Shown here in pieces: positions 6,981 through 16,092 of a stretch of DNA of 64,000 nt (the stretch's first letter is position 1; every line of letters starts with the position of its first letter). The position numbers were made by a program, and so were the translations under genes. The notes beneath the pieces were generated by a model. That model ran no database searches and had not been told where the DNA came from. It saw nothing but the letters and a program-made list of their open reading frames with translations. Source of the stretch: Paracoccus aestuarii (GTDB lineage Bacteria; Pseudomonadota; Alphaproteobacteria; Rhodobacterales; Rhodobacteraceae); assembly GCF_028553885.1 (NCBI RefSeq), contig NZ_CP067169.1:949501-1013500 (forward strand), in the 5' to 3' direction.

Positions 6981-9900
6981 CAGGCGGCCTCCCGCTCGCT
7001 GACGCGGGCGACCGGCCAACGGTCGAGGAGCTTGCCAAGAACCTCGACTCCGCTGGAGTCTGCGGGAACGAACATCCTCAGCTTCCAGGAGATGATCTCG
7101 TGGAAGAGGCCATAGGCTGTGAGGCGCTGGCGCATCGTGTCGGTGAAGCCGGACAATTCGATGCGCGAGGCGCCCATCACCCGGACCCGGCGCAATTGCA
7201 GACCTTCGGCGAGATCGAGGATCGTGCGCCCGTCCATGAGTGCGGTGAAGGCGTCTGTTGCTGTTAGAGAAGGCTTCTCGGTGGCGGTGGCGTTCGCGAC
7301 CCATGCAGGGGACACGCGGCGGCCGATGATCCTCTCCCCCGCGTCGGTCTGGAGCCGATAGACTCGTGTCGACTCGTTGGGCAGGCGCTTCCAGATCGGC
7401 AGCAGCAAGCCCGTGACGACATGGATGGTGCTGTCGGAAAATTCCGGCACCTCGGTGACCTCGGCATTCCATGCGGGCGCGAAGGCGTCCCGGTCTGCCG
7501 CGATCCAATGGGTGTCGCCCATCATTCTGATCGGGACGTTCTGAGCTTCCATCGGTCGGACCAGACGGACGCGCCGCTCGATCTCGCCGTCGTCGAGCAT
7601 GACGCTGCTGGTCGGGATCTGGACAGCCGCGCGGCCAGACCGCTCGTTGATCAGCAGCAGGGAGCGCGGATCGTCAAGCTGAGCCAGTGCCGCTTCAAGC
7701 TTCAGTGGACGGTTGCGCTCGCGCTGGGTGATCGTGAGCAGCCGGGTTTCGGCGCTCGTGCCCGGATGCGTATAGATCACCTTCCGGTCGGCGACGATGA
7801 AGGACTCGGCGCGCAACGTCTCGAGGCCGAGGTCATAGGTGCCGGCTGCGATCGCCCCTTCGATCTTAGCCGTCAGCAACTGCTCGAAGGCGGTGAAGAG
7901 GAGACCCTGAAGCTCGATGGTCAGTGCGAGCATGCGATTGAGAAAGGTGGTGATGCCCGGCAACTCGTCCTTGATGCCATTCGAGTCCATCAGTTTCAGG
8001 CCGGTGGCTTCCTCGAAGCGTTCCAGCGAGCAGCCTTCGACCCGCCCCCGCACCAGCAGGAGATAGAGCTGGCGCAAGGCATCGCGGGCATAGAAGCTCT
8101 CCAGATTGTCCTCGGGGCGGAACAGCCCCTGGCCACCCGTCTGCCTCTGTCCCCGCGTGATCGCGCCGAGCGTGTCGAGACGCCGGGCGATCGTGCTGAG
8201 GAAGCGCTTCTCGGCTTTCACGTCGGTCGAGATCGGCCGGAAGAGGGGTGGCTGTGCCTGATTGGTGCGGTTGGTTCGGCCAAGGCCCTGAATCGCGGCA
8301 TCCGCCTTCCAACCCGGCTCCAACAGGTAGTGGACGCGGAGGCGCTGGTTTCGCGCCGAGAGTTCGGCGTGATAGCTGCGCCCGGTGCCGCCGGCGTCCG
8401 AGAAGACAAGAACTCGCTTCTGGTCGTCCATGAAGGCCTGGGTCTCGGCGAGATTTGCCGCACCAGCGCGGGTCTCGACGACAAGCCGGTCGGCTGTCGT
8501 GCCGGAGCCGCGCTTGCGGATGATGCGGCGGGACCGGCCCGTGACTTCGGCGACCATCTCGGTCCCGAATTGCTGGATCAACTGGTCGAGCGCACCGGGG
8601 ACGGGCGGCAGGCTTGCCAGCTTCGCGATCAGGTCATCGCGGCGGGCGACGGCCTCGCGGCTCTCGACCGGCTGGCCATCGCGAAAAACCGGCCGCGAGG
8701 TCGTGTTGCCCTCGCTGTCTGTGAAGGGCTCGTAGAGTTGCACAGGGAACGAATGGGCGAGGTAGTCCAGGACATACTCGCGGGGCGTGATGTCTACGCG
8801 GATGTCGGCCCACTCCTCGGTCGGCAGTTCAGCGAGCCGGCGTTCCATCAAGGCTTCGCCTGTCGAGACGATCTGGACCACGGCCGCATGTCCGTCGTCC
8901 AGATCGCGGGCGATGGAGCGGATCAGGGTCGGCGTCTTCATGCTGGTCAAGAGATGGCCGAAGAAGCGTTGCTTGGTGCTTTCGAAGGCGCTCCGAGCGG
9001 CGGACTTGGCCTGCCTGTTCAAGGTGCCGCTGTCGCCGGTGATATTGGCAGCCTGCATGGCGGCGTCGAGGTTGTTGTGAATGATCGCAAAAGCCCCGGC
9101 GTAGGCATCGTAGATGCGACGCTGTTCGTCGGTCAGCTGGTGCTCGACCAGCTCGTATTCGACACCGTCGTAGGAGAGCGACCGGGCGCTGTAGAGACCG
9201 AGCGAGCGCAGGTCGCGCGCCAGGACCTCCATGGCCGCAACGCCGCCAGCTTCGATGGCCTCGACGAACTCGGCACGGGTGGCGAACGGAAAGTCCTCAG
9301 CACCCCAGAGGCCCAGCCTTTGCGCGTAGGCAAGGTTGTGGACCGTCGTCGCGCCGGTGGCCGAGACGTAGACGACGCGGGCATCCGGCACGGCGTGCTG
9401 CAGGCGAAGGCCCGCACGGCCCTGCTGCGAGGCGGCGACGTCGCCGCGTTCTCCCTTTCCACCAGCGGCATTGGCCATAGCATGGCTTTCGTCGAAAATG
9501 ATCACTCCATCGAAGTCGGAGCCCAACCATTCGACGATTTGCCTGACCCGCGAAACCCTTTCGCCGCGATCGTCAGACCGTAGCGTAGCATAGGTAAGAA
9601 AAAGGATACCCTCCGCGAGCGTGATCGGCTTGCCTTGGGGGAATCGTGAGAGCGGCGTGACCAGCAGGCGTTCCATCCCGAGAGCCGACCAGTCGCGTTG
9701 GGCATCCTCGATCAGCTTGTCCGACTTGCTGATCCAGACAGCCTTGCGGCGCCCGCGCATCCAGCTGTCGAGGATGATGCCGGCGGACTGGCGGCCCTTG
9801 CCGGCGCCGGTGCCGTCGCCGAGGAAGTAGCCGCGGCGGAAGCGGACGGCACCTGCTGCGCCTTCGGAGGCGGCGGCGAGGGTGTCGAAGGTCTCATCCA

Positions 9901-11323
9901 CGGTCCAGGCCCCGGCGATGTGGTCGGAATGGGCCTCGCCGGCATAGATCACGGTTTCGAGTTGCGCGTCGGAGAGGTGCTCGCAGATGTCAGCGGGCAG
10001 GCGTGGCCGATAGCTCGGCTTCGGCGGTGCGACCGAGGCCATGGCCGTCGACTGGACAAGCTTGGTCGGATGCGGCTGCGCGCCGGGAATACGGATCGCC
10101 TGCAATCCGTATTCCTCATAAATCGCATCCGTGAGCCGGGCCGCGCCCTCCACAGGTTTCCAGTCGAGCGTCTCATAGACGAGCTCGATGCCCTCTGGAT
10201 CGGAGGTGCCGGCAGACCGGGCTGCCGGGCCGGCGGCACGAGCCAGATAGCCGCGCACGGAACGTGGCGCGGCAACCGGAACGGCGACGGCGGGATCGAC
10301 AGGCTGGCGCGGCGGGACATGTTCGGTGATCCAGCTAATCAGCGTCGCGACATCCGGCGCGATGCCGGGGCTGGCGGGGAAGTGCTCCGGGTGGTCGGCG
10401 GGCAGCTTGTCGATCACCATCAGGCGCGTGTCGATCGTCGTGCCATGTTTCGCATAGACCGCCCCATCGATCGCGGCGGAGAAGACAATGCGGCCGCGCT
10501 CCTGAAGCCGCCGGAAATGCCGATCCCAGGTCGGGTTTTCCGGGTTGAAGCTCGCGCCGGTGATGGTCACGAGACGCCCGCCGGGCGCGAGCCGCGCCAG
10601 CGCCGAAGCGACATGGCGGAAGGCGGCATCGGCAACGCGCCCCTGGACATTCGCCAGGACCGAAAAGGGCGGGTTCATCAGGATGACGGAGGGCACCACC
10701 GGGAGATCGAGGTGATCGTCGATCTGTGCGGCATCGAAGCGCGACACGGTGACGCCCGGAAAAAGAAGGTCGAGGAGGCCGGCGCGCATGTCGGCCAGTT
10801 CGTTGAGGATCAGTCTGCCACCCGCGATTTCGGCGAGGATGGCGAGCAGTCCCGTCCCGGCGGAAGGTTCGAGGACACGATCCGCGGCCGTGATCGCCGC
10901 GGCCGTGGCGGCGGCGAAGGCGAGGGGAGCAGGGGTCGAGAACTGCTGGTAGCTCTGCATTTCCTCCGAGCGGCGGGTCTGCGTCGGCAGGAGGGAGACG
11001 ATCCTGGCGAGCAGGGGGAGCGCCGCTGCCGGAGACCCGGCTTTACGGATCAGCGTCTTTCCGTATTTGCGCAGCATGAGAACCATGACGGCTTCGCAGG
11101 CTTCGTAGGCCGCCTTCCAGTCCCAGGCGCCGGTGGTGTCGGAGGCGCCGAAGGCGGTTTCCATAGCCTGGCGCAGCAAGGTCGCGTCGATGCGCTGGCC
11201 TTTCTCAAGATGCGGAAGAATGAGCCCGGCGGCAGCAAAGACGGCGGCGGCGGTCTCGGCGTCACGGGCGAGCGAAAGCGGCGCGGTGGCGGATTCCGCC
11301 GCGGATGCGGAAATCATGTTCAT
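6980..11323 (-). CDS. Giant Strawberry-notch-type helicase with methylase domain
   Basis: The protein has 1447 residues. An N-terminal methyltransferase-like region shows LEPSAGTGLLAILAE (about residue 157) and the N6-type motif NPPF (about 217). A superfamily 2 helicase follows, with GTGAGKGRQSAGII (Walker A, about 506), IIFDESHAM (Walker B, about 611), and GLGRTNRTNQ (motif VI, about 1016). This is the architecture of Strawberry-notch-like proteins on alphaproteobacterial conjugative elements, proposed to unwind and modify or protect element DNA. I chose ATG (MNMISASAAES), which follows a GAGGA site; the frame runs further upstream but is not coding. A hairpin with an AGAGAG loop lies in its leader. 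Confidence 0.9.
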   Translation of the reverse strand: MNMISASAAESATAPLSLARDAETAAAVFAAAGLILPHLEKGQRIDATLLRQAMETAFGASDTTGAWDWKAAYEACEAVMVLMLRKYGKTLIRKAGSPAAALPLLARIVSLLPTQTRRSEEMQSYQQFSTPAPLAFAAATAAAITAADRVLEPSAGTGLLAILAEIAGGRLILNELADMRAGLLDLLFPGVTVSRFDAAQIDDHLDLPVVPSVILMNPPFSVLANVQGRVADAAFRHVASALARLAPGGRLVTITGASFNPENPTWDRHFRRLQERGRIVFSAAIDGAVYAKHGTTIDTRLMVIDKLPADHPEHFPASPGIAPDVATLISWITEHVPPRQPVDPAVAVPVAAPRSVRGYLARAAGPAARSAGTSDPEGIELVYETLDWKPVEGAARLTDAIYEEYGLQAIRIPGAQPHPTKLVQSTAMASVAPPKPSYRPRLPADICEHLSDAQLETVIYAGEAHSDHIAGAWTVDETFDTLAAASEGAAGAVRFRRGYFLGDGTGAGKGRQSAGIILDSWMRGRRKAVWISKSDKLIEDAQRDWSALGMERLLVTPLSRFPQGKPITLAEGILFLTYATLRSDDRGERVSRVRQIVEWLGSDFDGVIIFDESHAMANAAGGKGERGDVAASQQGRAGLRLQHAVPDARVVYVSATGATTVHNLAYAQRLGLWGAEDFPFATRAEFVEAIEAGGVAAMEVLARDLRSLGLYSARSLSYDGVEYELVEHQLTDEQRRIYDAYAGAFAIIHNNLDAAMQAANITGDSGTLNRQAKSAARSAFESTKQRFFGHLLTSMKTPTLIRSIARDLDDGHAAVVQIVSTGEALMERRLAELPTEEWADIRVDITPREYVLDYLAHSFPVQLYEPFTDSEGNTTSRPVFRDGQPVESREAVARRDDLIAKLASLPPVPGALDQLIQQFGTEMVAEVTGRSRRIIRKRGSGTTADRLVVETRAGAANLAETQAFMDDQKRVLVFSDAGGTGRSYHAELSARNQRLRVHYLLEPGWKADAAIQGLGRTNRTNQAQPPLFRPISTDVKAEKRFLSTIARRLDTLGAITRGQRQTGGQGLFRPEDNLESFYARDALRQLYLLLVRGRVEGCSLERFEEATGLKLMDSNGIKDELPGITTFLNRMLALTIELQGLLFTAFEQLLTAKIEGAIAAGTYDLGLETLRAESFIVADRKVIYTHPGTSAETRLLTITQRERNRPLKLEAALAQLDDPRSLLLINERSGRAAVQIPTSSVMLDDGEIERRVRLVRPMEAQNVPIRMMGDTHWIAADRDAFAPAWNAEVTEVPEFSDSTIHVVTGLLLPIWKRLPNESTRVYRLQTDAGERIIGRRVSPAWVANATATEKPSLTATDAFTALMDGRTILDLAEGLQLRRVRVMGASRIELSGFTDTMRQRLTAYGLFHEIISWKLRMFVPADSSGVEVLGKLLDRWPVARVSEREAA

Positions 11324-11352
11324 CGGGGAGTCCTCGGTTGAGTTCTGGGAAT

Positions 11353-11388
11353 GGACTCCGCACGGCGCTCTCTCCGCCGCACGGATCC
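11353..11388 (-). ncRNA. 5'-leader hairpin of the helicase gene (AGAGAG loop)
   Basis: In the transcript of the helicase gene, GGATCCGTGCGGCG pairs with CGCCGTGCGGAGTCC (with G-U pairs and one bulge) around a GAGAGAG loop, about 30 bases before the start codon. Three other leaders in this block have the same kind of loop. Confidence 0.5.
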
Positions 11389-11477
11389 GCGCCCTCCCCA
11401 GCCCATCTCTCGCTCTCGGGCGAGGACTGCCAGGGAGGGGAACGCGCCCCGACCTCAGGCCGGGACCCATCAAGCAG

Positions 11478-11900
11478 TCAGTCGATGGCCTGGAAGATCT
11501 CCGCCGCCTCCGGGTGATCGGTGGCGTAGTCGTAGAGGCGGCCATAGCCTTCCGCGAGTTCGTCGTCATCGTAGCGGAAGGAGAGATGCGAGAAGGCGAA
11601 GAGCGTGGCGATGATCCCGGCAGCATCCGCCGAAACCTCGCCCTCGAAGCCGTTGCCTTCGCAGAAGAGGCGGTAGCGGGGCTTCGAGGTCGGCACGAGA
11701 TAGAGCGGTTGACCGGCGCGTTCGTAGAAATCCCAGAGGCCGCCGCCGTAGTCGCCGGGGCTGAGGGTCTCCATGAAGCGGAAGACGGTGTGCTCGCCGA
11801 TGATGAGCAGGTGCAGGCCGAAGAGACGCGGCAGGAAGTCCATGCGGCGGTCCTCGGGGACGCGGGTTGCGGATTGGGAAGCAAGTTCGGGCAGGGCCAT
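11478..11900 (-). CDS. ardB: ArdB/KlcA-family antirestriction protein
   Basis: The protein has 140 residues, the usual family length. The family signature is clear: MDFLPRLFGLHLLIIGEHTV, FMETLSPGDYGGGLWDFYE, and SADAAGIIATLFAFSHLSF. ArdB/KlcA proteins inhibit type I restriction without mimicking DNA and protect mobile elements on entry. A GGAGA ribosome site precedes the ATG. The leader carries a hairpin with an AGAGAG loop, like the neighbouring helicase gene. The island carries a second, unrelated antirestriction gene, ardC. Confidence 0.9.
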   Translation of the reverse strand: MALPELASQSATRVPEDRRMDFLPRLFGLHLLIIGEHTVFRFMETLSPGDYGGGLWDFYERAGQPLYLVPTSKPRYRLFCEGNGFEGEVSADAAGIIATLFAFSHLSFRYDDDELAEGYGRLYDYATDHPEAAEIFQAID

Positions 11901-11932
11901 GATCGGTCTCCGGGAGGGGAAAGGGACACCAG

Positions 11933-11960
11933 CCGGACGACCCTCTCTCAGCCCGTCCGG
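11933..11960 (-). ncRNA. 5'-leader hairpin of the ardB gene (GAGAGAG loop)
   Basis: CCGGACG pairs with CGTCCGG around a purine-rich loop containing GAGAGAGG in the mRNA, about 30 bases upstream of the ardB start. Confidence 0.5.
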
Positions 11961-12064
11961 AGGCGCCCCCTCCCGGCCCTCCTCTCGCTCTCTTCGGGCT
12001 TGAACTGGACCATTCCATGGTCCATCTTCAGCATGAGAGCGGATGGCACTTGGAGCGATGTGCG

Positions 12065-12322
12065 ATGAGGGTTTCTGTCACCGAGGCGAAAGGGCAGCTC
12101 ACTGAGCTGGTGAAGCGGGCGGAAGCCGGCGACGAGGTCATCCTGACCCGGCGGGGCCACGAGGTCGTCCGCCTCGTGCCGGTTGCTGTCGCGGCGAGCC
12201 CGAAAGGCCGGCGCGCGCTGATGGAGCGGGTCCGCGCCACGGCGCGGGGCAAGGTGCTGCCCGGCACCGATGCCGCGCGCAGCCAGGATTTCCTCTACGG
12301 GGATGACGGGATGCCGGCGTGA
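12065..12322 (+). CDS. Phd/YefM-family antitoxin
   Basis: The protein has 85 residues and starts MRVSVTEAKGQLTELVKRAE, the standard Phd/YefM DNA-binding fold, followed by EVILTRRGHEVVRLVPV. The C-terminal part should wrap the toxin. It overlaps the toxin gene by four bases (GTGA), the usual arrangement of a type II toxin-antitoxin pair. An upstream in-frame ATG exists, but this start gives the family N-terminus. The pair reads opposite to the surrounding genes and may stabilise the element. Confidence 0.88.
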   Translation: MRVSVTEAKGQLTELVKRAEAGDEVILTRRGHEVVRLVPVAVAASPKGRRALMERVRATARGKVLPGTDAARSQDFLYGDDGMPA

Positions 12323-12702
12323 TCGCCGTCGACACTTCGGCGCTGATGGCCATCGTGCTGGACGAGCCGCAGGCCGAAGCCTGCATGGCGGCGATCGAGG
12401 CGGCAGACGGCCTGCTGATCTCGGCCGGGACCGTGGCCGAGACGCTGATCGTCGCCGGGCGCCGCAATGTCGGCGAAGAGATCGCCGCGCTGGTCGAGGG
12501 CCTGGGGTTCGAGATCGTCTCCGTCACGGAAGGCTCGGCGCGCCGGATCGCGGAAGCCTATGCCCGCTGGGGCAAGGGCATCCATCCCGCCAGTCTCAAC
12601 TATGGCGATTGCTTCGCCTATGAGGTCGCCGCCGAGCGCGGCTGTCCGCTGCTCTATGTCGGGGATGATTTCTCGCAGACGGATGTGCGATCGGCTCTGT
12701 AG
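12319..12702 (+). CDS. vapC: VapC-family PIN-domain toxin
   Basis: The protein has 127 residues. The PIN domain is complete: MIAVDTSALMAIVLDEPQA (first acidic residue), SAGTVAETLIVAGRR (conserved Glu), LNYGDCFAYEVA (third acidic motif), and LLYVGDDFSQTD (fourth). VapC toxins are metal-dependent ribonucleases, commonly cutting tRNA. The start is GTG and overlaps the antitoxin stop codon. A short hairpin (TGAAA/TTTCA) just after the stop may terminate transcription between the converging genes. Confidence 0.9.
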   Translation: MIAVDTSALMAIVLDEPQAEACMAAIEAADGLLISAGTVAETLIVAGRRNVGEEIAALVEGLGFEIVSVTEGSARRIAEAYARWGKGIHPASLNYGDCFAYEVAAERGCPLLYVGDDFSQTDVRSAL

Positions 12703-12719
12703 AACCTGAAAGCCGGGTT

Positions 12720-13364
12720 TCAGCCGAAGCGGTTTCCCGCTCCCGTGAAGGTATAGTCATTGGCCCGGATCGTCTCGGCCACGGCCTCGTCCGAGGAGAT
12801 GGCGTCGTATTCCTGCTCGAGCTGCCGGTAGAGCCAGCGGGCGAGATCGCGCAGCGCCTCCGTCACGGTCTCTTCGGCATCGGCGGTCATATCCTGCCAG
12901 GTAGGACTGTCGCGGGTAACGGCGATCGCCATGCTGTATTCGTGATAGTATCGACCCCGGTGGGTCGCCTCGGCGGTCAACTGGTAGAAGTTGCGCCGCT
13001 GCACTTCTTGCAGGACATCCGCGATGCGGTGCAGTTGCGCATCCTTCGGCGCATAGGCACGGATTTCCGCCGCCGCACCCTTGCGGTAAGAATAATGACC
13101 TTCGAACGCGGCACCATCGCCCTGCGACCAGAAGCCGGTGAACCAGATGCAGGGGTCTTGGCGTGTGCCGCCGCCCATGAGGCGCACGGTGCGGGTCTTG
13201 AAGCGGATGCCGAGGATTTCCGCGATATGCTGGAAATCCTCATAGACGGCATCATACCAGTCGTAGTCGAACTCGCCGTCGCGATACCAGGCGCGCGCCC
13301 GGTCCTTGGCGTCCTCCGTGAGTTCGTCGAAGCGAAAGACGGTGATTTCCAGAACCTCAGGCAC
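12720..13364 (-). CDS. Conserved conjugative-island protein, unknown function
   Basis: The protein has about 214 residues and begins VPEVLEITVFRFDELTEDAK. It is rich in aromatic and acidic residues, with WYDAVYEDFQHIAEILGI, MGGGTRQDPCIWFTGFWSQ, and HRGRYYHEYSMAI. I recall close relatives on many rhizobial and rhodobacterial islands, sometimes labelled as antitoxin-like, without evidence of function. I prefer the GTG start because GAGGG lies 8 bases upstream; an ATG 13 codons earlier lacks a ribosome site. It is the first of a run of small minus-strand accessory genes. Confidence 0.7.
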   Translation of the reverse strand: MPEVLEITVFRFDELTEDAKDRARAWYRDGEFDYDWYDAVYEDFQHIAEILGIRFKTRTVRLMGGGTRQDPCIWFTGFWSQGDGAAFEGHYSYRKGAAAEIRAYAPKDAQLHRIADVLQEVQRRNFYQLTAEATHRGRYYHEYSMAIAVTRDSPTWQDMTADAEETVTEALRDLARWLYRQLEQEYDAISSDEAVAETIRANDYTFTGAGNRFG

Positions 13365-13407
13365 CGGCGTCGCCCTCGGCCAGGACGCCGGCGAGCCAGC
13401 CATCGGT

Positions 13408-13773
13408 TTAGATCCAGTCCACGGTCTTGCCGCTGGCGAGATCGAGCACATGCGCGCCACCGCCGAAGGCATCCGACCGCGGCCTCGTGGCGGTGGTCGC
13501 GTATTGGAAGCCCCATCTGCCGGTCAGGCCGAACGCGGCGGCGCAGCGCTTCACGAACTGGATGAGCGCCTCCGGATCGCCGTTGCCGTCGTCATGCATC
13601 CAGAGATGGGTGCCGCCATGTTCAGGCTGGATCGAGAGGGCGAAGAAATCGGAGGGAGGGTCCTCCCCAGCATTTTCTTCCGCAAGCGTGTTGTAGATGT
13701 CGAGGGCCCGCGCGGCATTGTCGGGGGTGCCGACATCAAGGAGGCAGGCGAAATGGGTGAGAAAGCTTGTCAT
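13408..13773 (-). CDS. Island accessory protein, paralogue A
   Basis: The protein has 121 residues. The start MTSFLTHFACLLDVGTPDNA and the end DAFGGGAHVLDLASGKTVDW are clearly related to the next upstream gene, so the two are tandem paralogues. No domain is known to me. A GC-rich hairpin and an AGGAGA ribosome site precede it, as in several neighbours. Confidence 0.7.
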   Translation of the reverse strand: MTSFLTHFACLLDVGTPDNAARALDIYNTLAEENAGEDPPSDFFALSIQPEHGGTHLWMHDDGNGDPEALIQFVKRCAAAFGLTGRWGFQYATTATRPRSDAFGGGAHVLDLASGKTVDWI

Positions 13774-13866
13774 GATGGTCTCCTGACATGACTAAGCCCG
13801 ACGCCATGGCCGGGCCGTGAGGAAAAGCTGGGATGGGCTACAGGCTCCGCCGCTGCGGCGGCGGGG

Positions 13867-14286
13867 TCATTCGTCGGGGTCGATGCCTTGCAGGGCGGCC
13901 TGGAGCCAGTGCGCTGCGTCCATCCAACCGATGGATTTGCGGGCGCCAAGGTCGAGGACCTGGGCGCCACCACCGAAGGCGTCGATGCGGGGGCGCGAGC
14001 AGCTATGGCTGTAGGTGAAGCCCCAGAGTCCGGTCAGATCGAACTCCTCGGCGCAGCGCAGGACGAAGGCGACGACGTTTTCGACGTCGCCGGAATCCTC
14101 GCTGTGGATCCAGAGGAGGGAGCGTCCCGGTTCATTGATGCGCGATACGTCGAAGCCGTGCCACTGGGGTTCGGCGCTCTCTTGATCTTCGTCCTGCAGG
14201 TGCAGGTAGAGATCGACCGCGCGCGCGGCAATCTCCGGCGCTCCCACGTCGAGCAGGCAGGAAAAATGCGTGTAGTAGTCGGCCAT
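13867..14286 (-). CDS. Island accessory protein, paralogue B
   Basis: The protein has 139 residues. It starts MADYYTHFSCLLDVGAPEIA and shares LTGLWGFTYSHS and DAFGGGAQVLDLGARKS with paralogue A; it has an extra tail (AAHWLQAALQGIDPDE). Overall identity looks like 35-40 percent by eye. The function is unknown. The pair probably arose by tandem duplication within this accessory operon. Confidence 0.7.
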   Translation of the reverse strand: MADYYTHFSCLLDVGAPEIAARAVDLYLHLQDEDQESAEPQWHGFDVSRINEPGRSLLWIHSEDSGDVENVVAFVLRCAEEFDLTGLWGFTYSHSCSRPRIDAFGGGAQVLDLGARKSIGWMDAAHWLQAALQGIDPDE

Positions 14287-14350
14287 GGTCGCCTCCTGAG
14301 CGGTTGGGTCCCGGCGAGTGGCCAGGATTGAGGGGGGATGTCGGGACGGG

Positions 14351-15007
14351 TCAGGACTGGCTGATGCGCTGGCTTGCCGCCGTCAGCGCGGCATAGGCCG
14401 CCTGAAACTCGTGGTAGGTGACCTGCCGCGAGAGATCGGCATCGGCAGTGACCGCGGCAAAGGCCGCCTGGATATCGGCGTCATGGACCGATTGCGGCGT
14501 CAGACTTTGGAAGCGCCGGTCCGTGGCGAGAAGCGTGGCGATGCGCCGCCGCACCCGGTCCTCGTCCAGCACCGCAAGGGTGAAGGTCGCAGGCGGCAAC
14601 CGCATGGGGTCATCGGGATCGCGGGCGCCGGCAAGGATCGCCTCTCCCCGCACGATGGCCCAGGCCGCCTTCGCCTGCACCTCCGGGCTCGGGATCCGCT
14701 TGGCCCGCGCATCCGCCGACAGGATACGCAGCGCGTCGAGCAGCATGTCGAAATGCCCGGCCTTTCGCTGCACCGTCTCTGCGAAATGCGATGGGACGGG
14801 GATCTCCTGGCCGGAATAGGCCGCGTCTGCGCCCTCCCAGATGCCGGTGACGTGGCTTTCGCCGGAGCTGTCCGCGTCCTCCCGGGCGTCCCCCCAGCCA
14901 TCGTCCTCAATGGCAAGGCGGCAGGCTTGCGCGGGTGTGTCCGCCGAATAGCTGCGCTGTCGATAGACGGGCAGATGATAGGTGACTTCGACCGTGTAGT
15001 CGGGCAT
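14351..15007 (-). CDS. Island accessory protein, unknown function
   Basis: The protein has 218 residues. The first 45 (MPDYTVEVTYHLPVYRQRSY, then ADTPAQACRLAIEDDGW) resemble the next gene's N-terminus in having a short beta-rich domain followed by a helix with conserved acidic residues. The rest is helical (HFDMLLDALRILSADARAKR, QAKAAWAIVRGEAILAG). A GC-rich hairpin lies just upstream of its AAGGAG site. I do not recognise a function. Confidence 0.65.
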   Translation of the reverse strand: MPDYTVEVTYHLPVYRQRSYSADTPAQACRLAIEDDGWGDAREDADSSGESHVTGIWEGADAAYSGQEIPVPSHFAETVQRKAGHFDMLLDALRILSADARAKRIPSPEVQAKAAWAIVRGEAILAGARDPDDPMRLPPATFTLAVLDEDRVRRRIATLLATDRRFQSLTPQSVHDADIQAAFAAVTADADLSRQVTYHEFQAAYAALTAASQRISQS

Positions 15008-15075
15008 GGGTTTGCTCCTTGAAACGCAAAGGCCCGGCACGATGGCCGGGTGCTGTCGGTGGACGATGTCCGGGG

Positions 15076-15309
15076 TCATGCCTCTGGCGCGGGATGGATG
15101 CGGTCGCTCTCGAAGGCGACATCCTCCGCCACGACGCGATGATCGCCCGGCGTGACATGGTCGATGTGTTCGGGCCAGGCCCTGGATTCCATCGTCTCGT
15201 GGGCGGCCGCTTTGGCCTTCTCGATTGCCGCTTCGTCGCTGTCGGCTTCGACGGTGAAGCCGTCGAAGGCCCAGACCCAGAATCCGACCTTGACGGTGTA
15301 TTCGGCCAT
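15076..15309 (-). CDS. Small island accessory protein
   Basis: The protein has 77 residues and begins MAEYTVKVGFWVWAFDGFTV, then EADSDEAAIEKAKAAAHETM. It looks like a stand-alone version of the first domain of the neighbouring 218-residue protein: a beta strand with alternating residues, then a helix. The function is unknown. It starts right behind the 181-residue gene and is probably cotranscribed. Confidence 0.6.
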   Translation of the reverse strand: MAEYTVKVGFWVWAFDGFTVEADSDEAAIEKAKAAAHETMESRAWPEHIDHVTPGDHRVVAEDVAFESDRIHPAPEA

Positions 15310-15317
15310 GGCGGGGC

Positions 15318-15863
15318 TCATGCGGCGAGAAGCACGGCCGCGTGGGCCGTCGCGCGCCAGAATGGATCGACCAGGCGTCCCTCGAGCACGCTGGCCCGGA
15401 AGCGCAGCCGATGCGCGGCGATCTGATTGTTCCGGCCTGCCTCGAAAGCCGCACCGGCGCGGATCCCGCTCGCTTTCTGGACCACCAGCCGGGCCTCGCC
15501 ATCGGAAATGACGGGCGGGCACCAGCTGACGCTCCGTGCATGGACCTTGCCTGCGAGGGCGAGACATTTCTCGTCATCCTGAATGACGATCAGCTTTGCA
15601 ACGAAGCCGCTGGCGTCTTCGGGGAGGTCCGCGATGGCGTCGTCCTCGATACGGGTTTCGGCATGGACGATGGCCTCTTCCAGGCAGGTAGTCCGGGTGA
15701 GGATTGCCATCTGCTCGATGGAATAGCCTCCATGGGCAAGTCCGCCCCCGAATTCGAGATCGCCGAGGCATGAGACCAACAGCGGAAATCTGCTGGCCTT
15801 GGCGAGACCGGAAACCACCTGTGCGACCATCGTGGTGGTCGAAATGGGCACGACGTTCTTCAT
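15318..15863 (-). CDS. Hypothetical island protein with structured leader
   Basis: The protein has 181 residues and begins MKNVVPISTTTMVAQVVSGL. No domain is recognised. A stretch reads HAETRIEDDAIADLPEDASG; the end is alanine-rich. Its 5' leader carries the double hairpin shared with the parB and ardC leaders (see that entry), so these three transcripts may share a regulator. It is the first gene of a run of minus-strand accessory genes. Confidence 0.6.
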   Translation of the reverse strand: MKNVVPISTTTMVAQVVSGLAKASRFPLLVSCLGDLEFGGGLAHGGYSIEQMAILTRTTCLEEAIVHAETRIEDDAIADLPEDASGFVAKLIVIQDDEKCLALAGKVHARSVSWCPPVISDGEARLVVQKASGIRAGAAFEAGRNNQIAAHRLRFRASVLEGRLVDPFWRATAHAAVLLAA

Positions 15864-15875
15864 CGGGTATCTCCA

Positions 15876-15918
15876 CGACGGGCGCCGGGGGACTCTCCCC
15901 CAGCCCTGAACCCGTCAC
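15876..15918 (-). ncRNA. Double-stem leader RNA upstream of the 181-residue gene
   Basis: In the transcript, GTGACGGG pairs with CCCGTCG as an outer stem and GGGGGA pairs with TCCCCC as an inner stem. The outer stem ends a few bases before GGAGA, the ribosome site. The same plan, with a different but still paired inner stem, precedes parB and ardC. Confidence 0.6.
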
Positions 15919-16092
15919 GAAGAACCCGACCCTCCTCTTCCTCTGACCTTGATCTTCAGGAAATACTCCGCCGCCGCACCTTCAACGGCCTGATATACGC
16001 GCATCCGGATCTACGATTTTCCGGCTTTCTACTTGGTTGTCTGGGCGCAAAACCATGAATACTCTGCGTTGCATCGCAATCACGAGGGTCCA
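15919..16092. other. Divergent promoter region
   Basis: About 170 bp between the accessory operon (leftward) and the H-NS-like gene (rightward). It is less GC-rich than its surroundings near 16005-16080 and must hold promoters for both, but I could not fix a consensus. Confidence 0.4.

Noticed and set aside
7421-9583. 720-codon open frame on the plus strand
   Set aside because: It lies wholly opposite the helicase gene, whose domains are clear. Its translation has no known motif; it is a GC-codon shadow.
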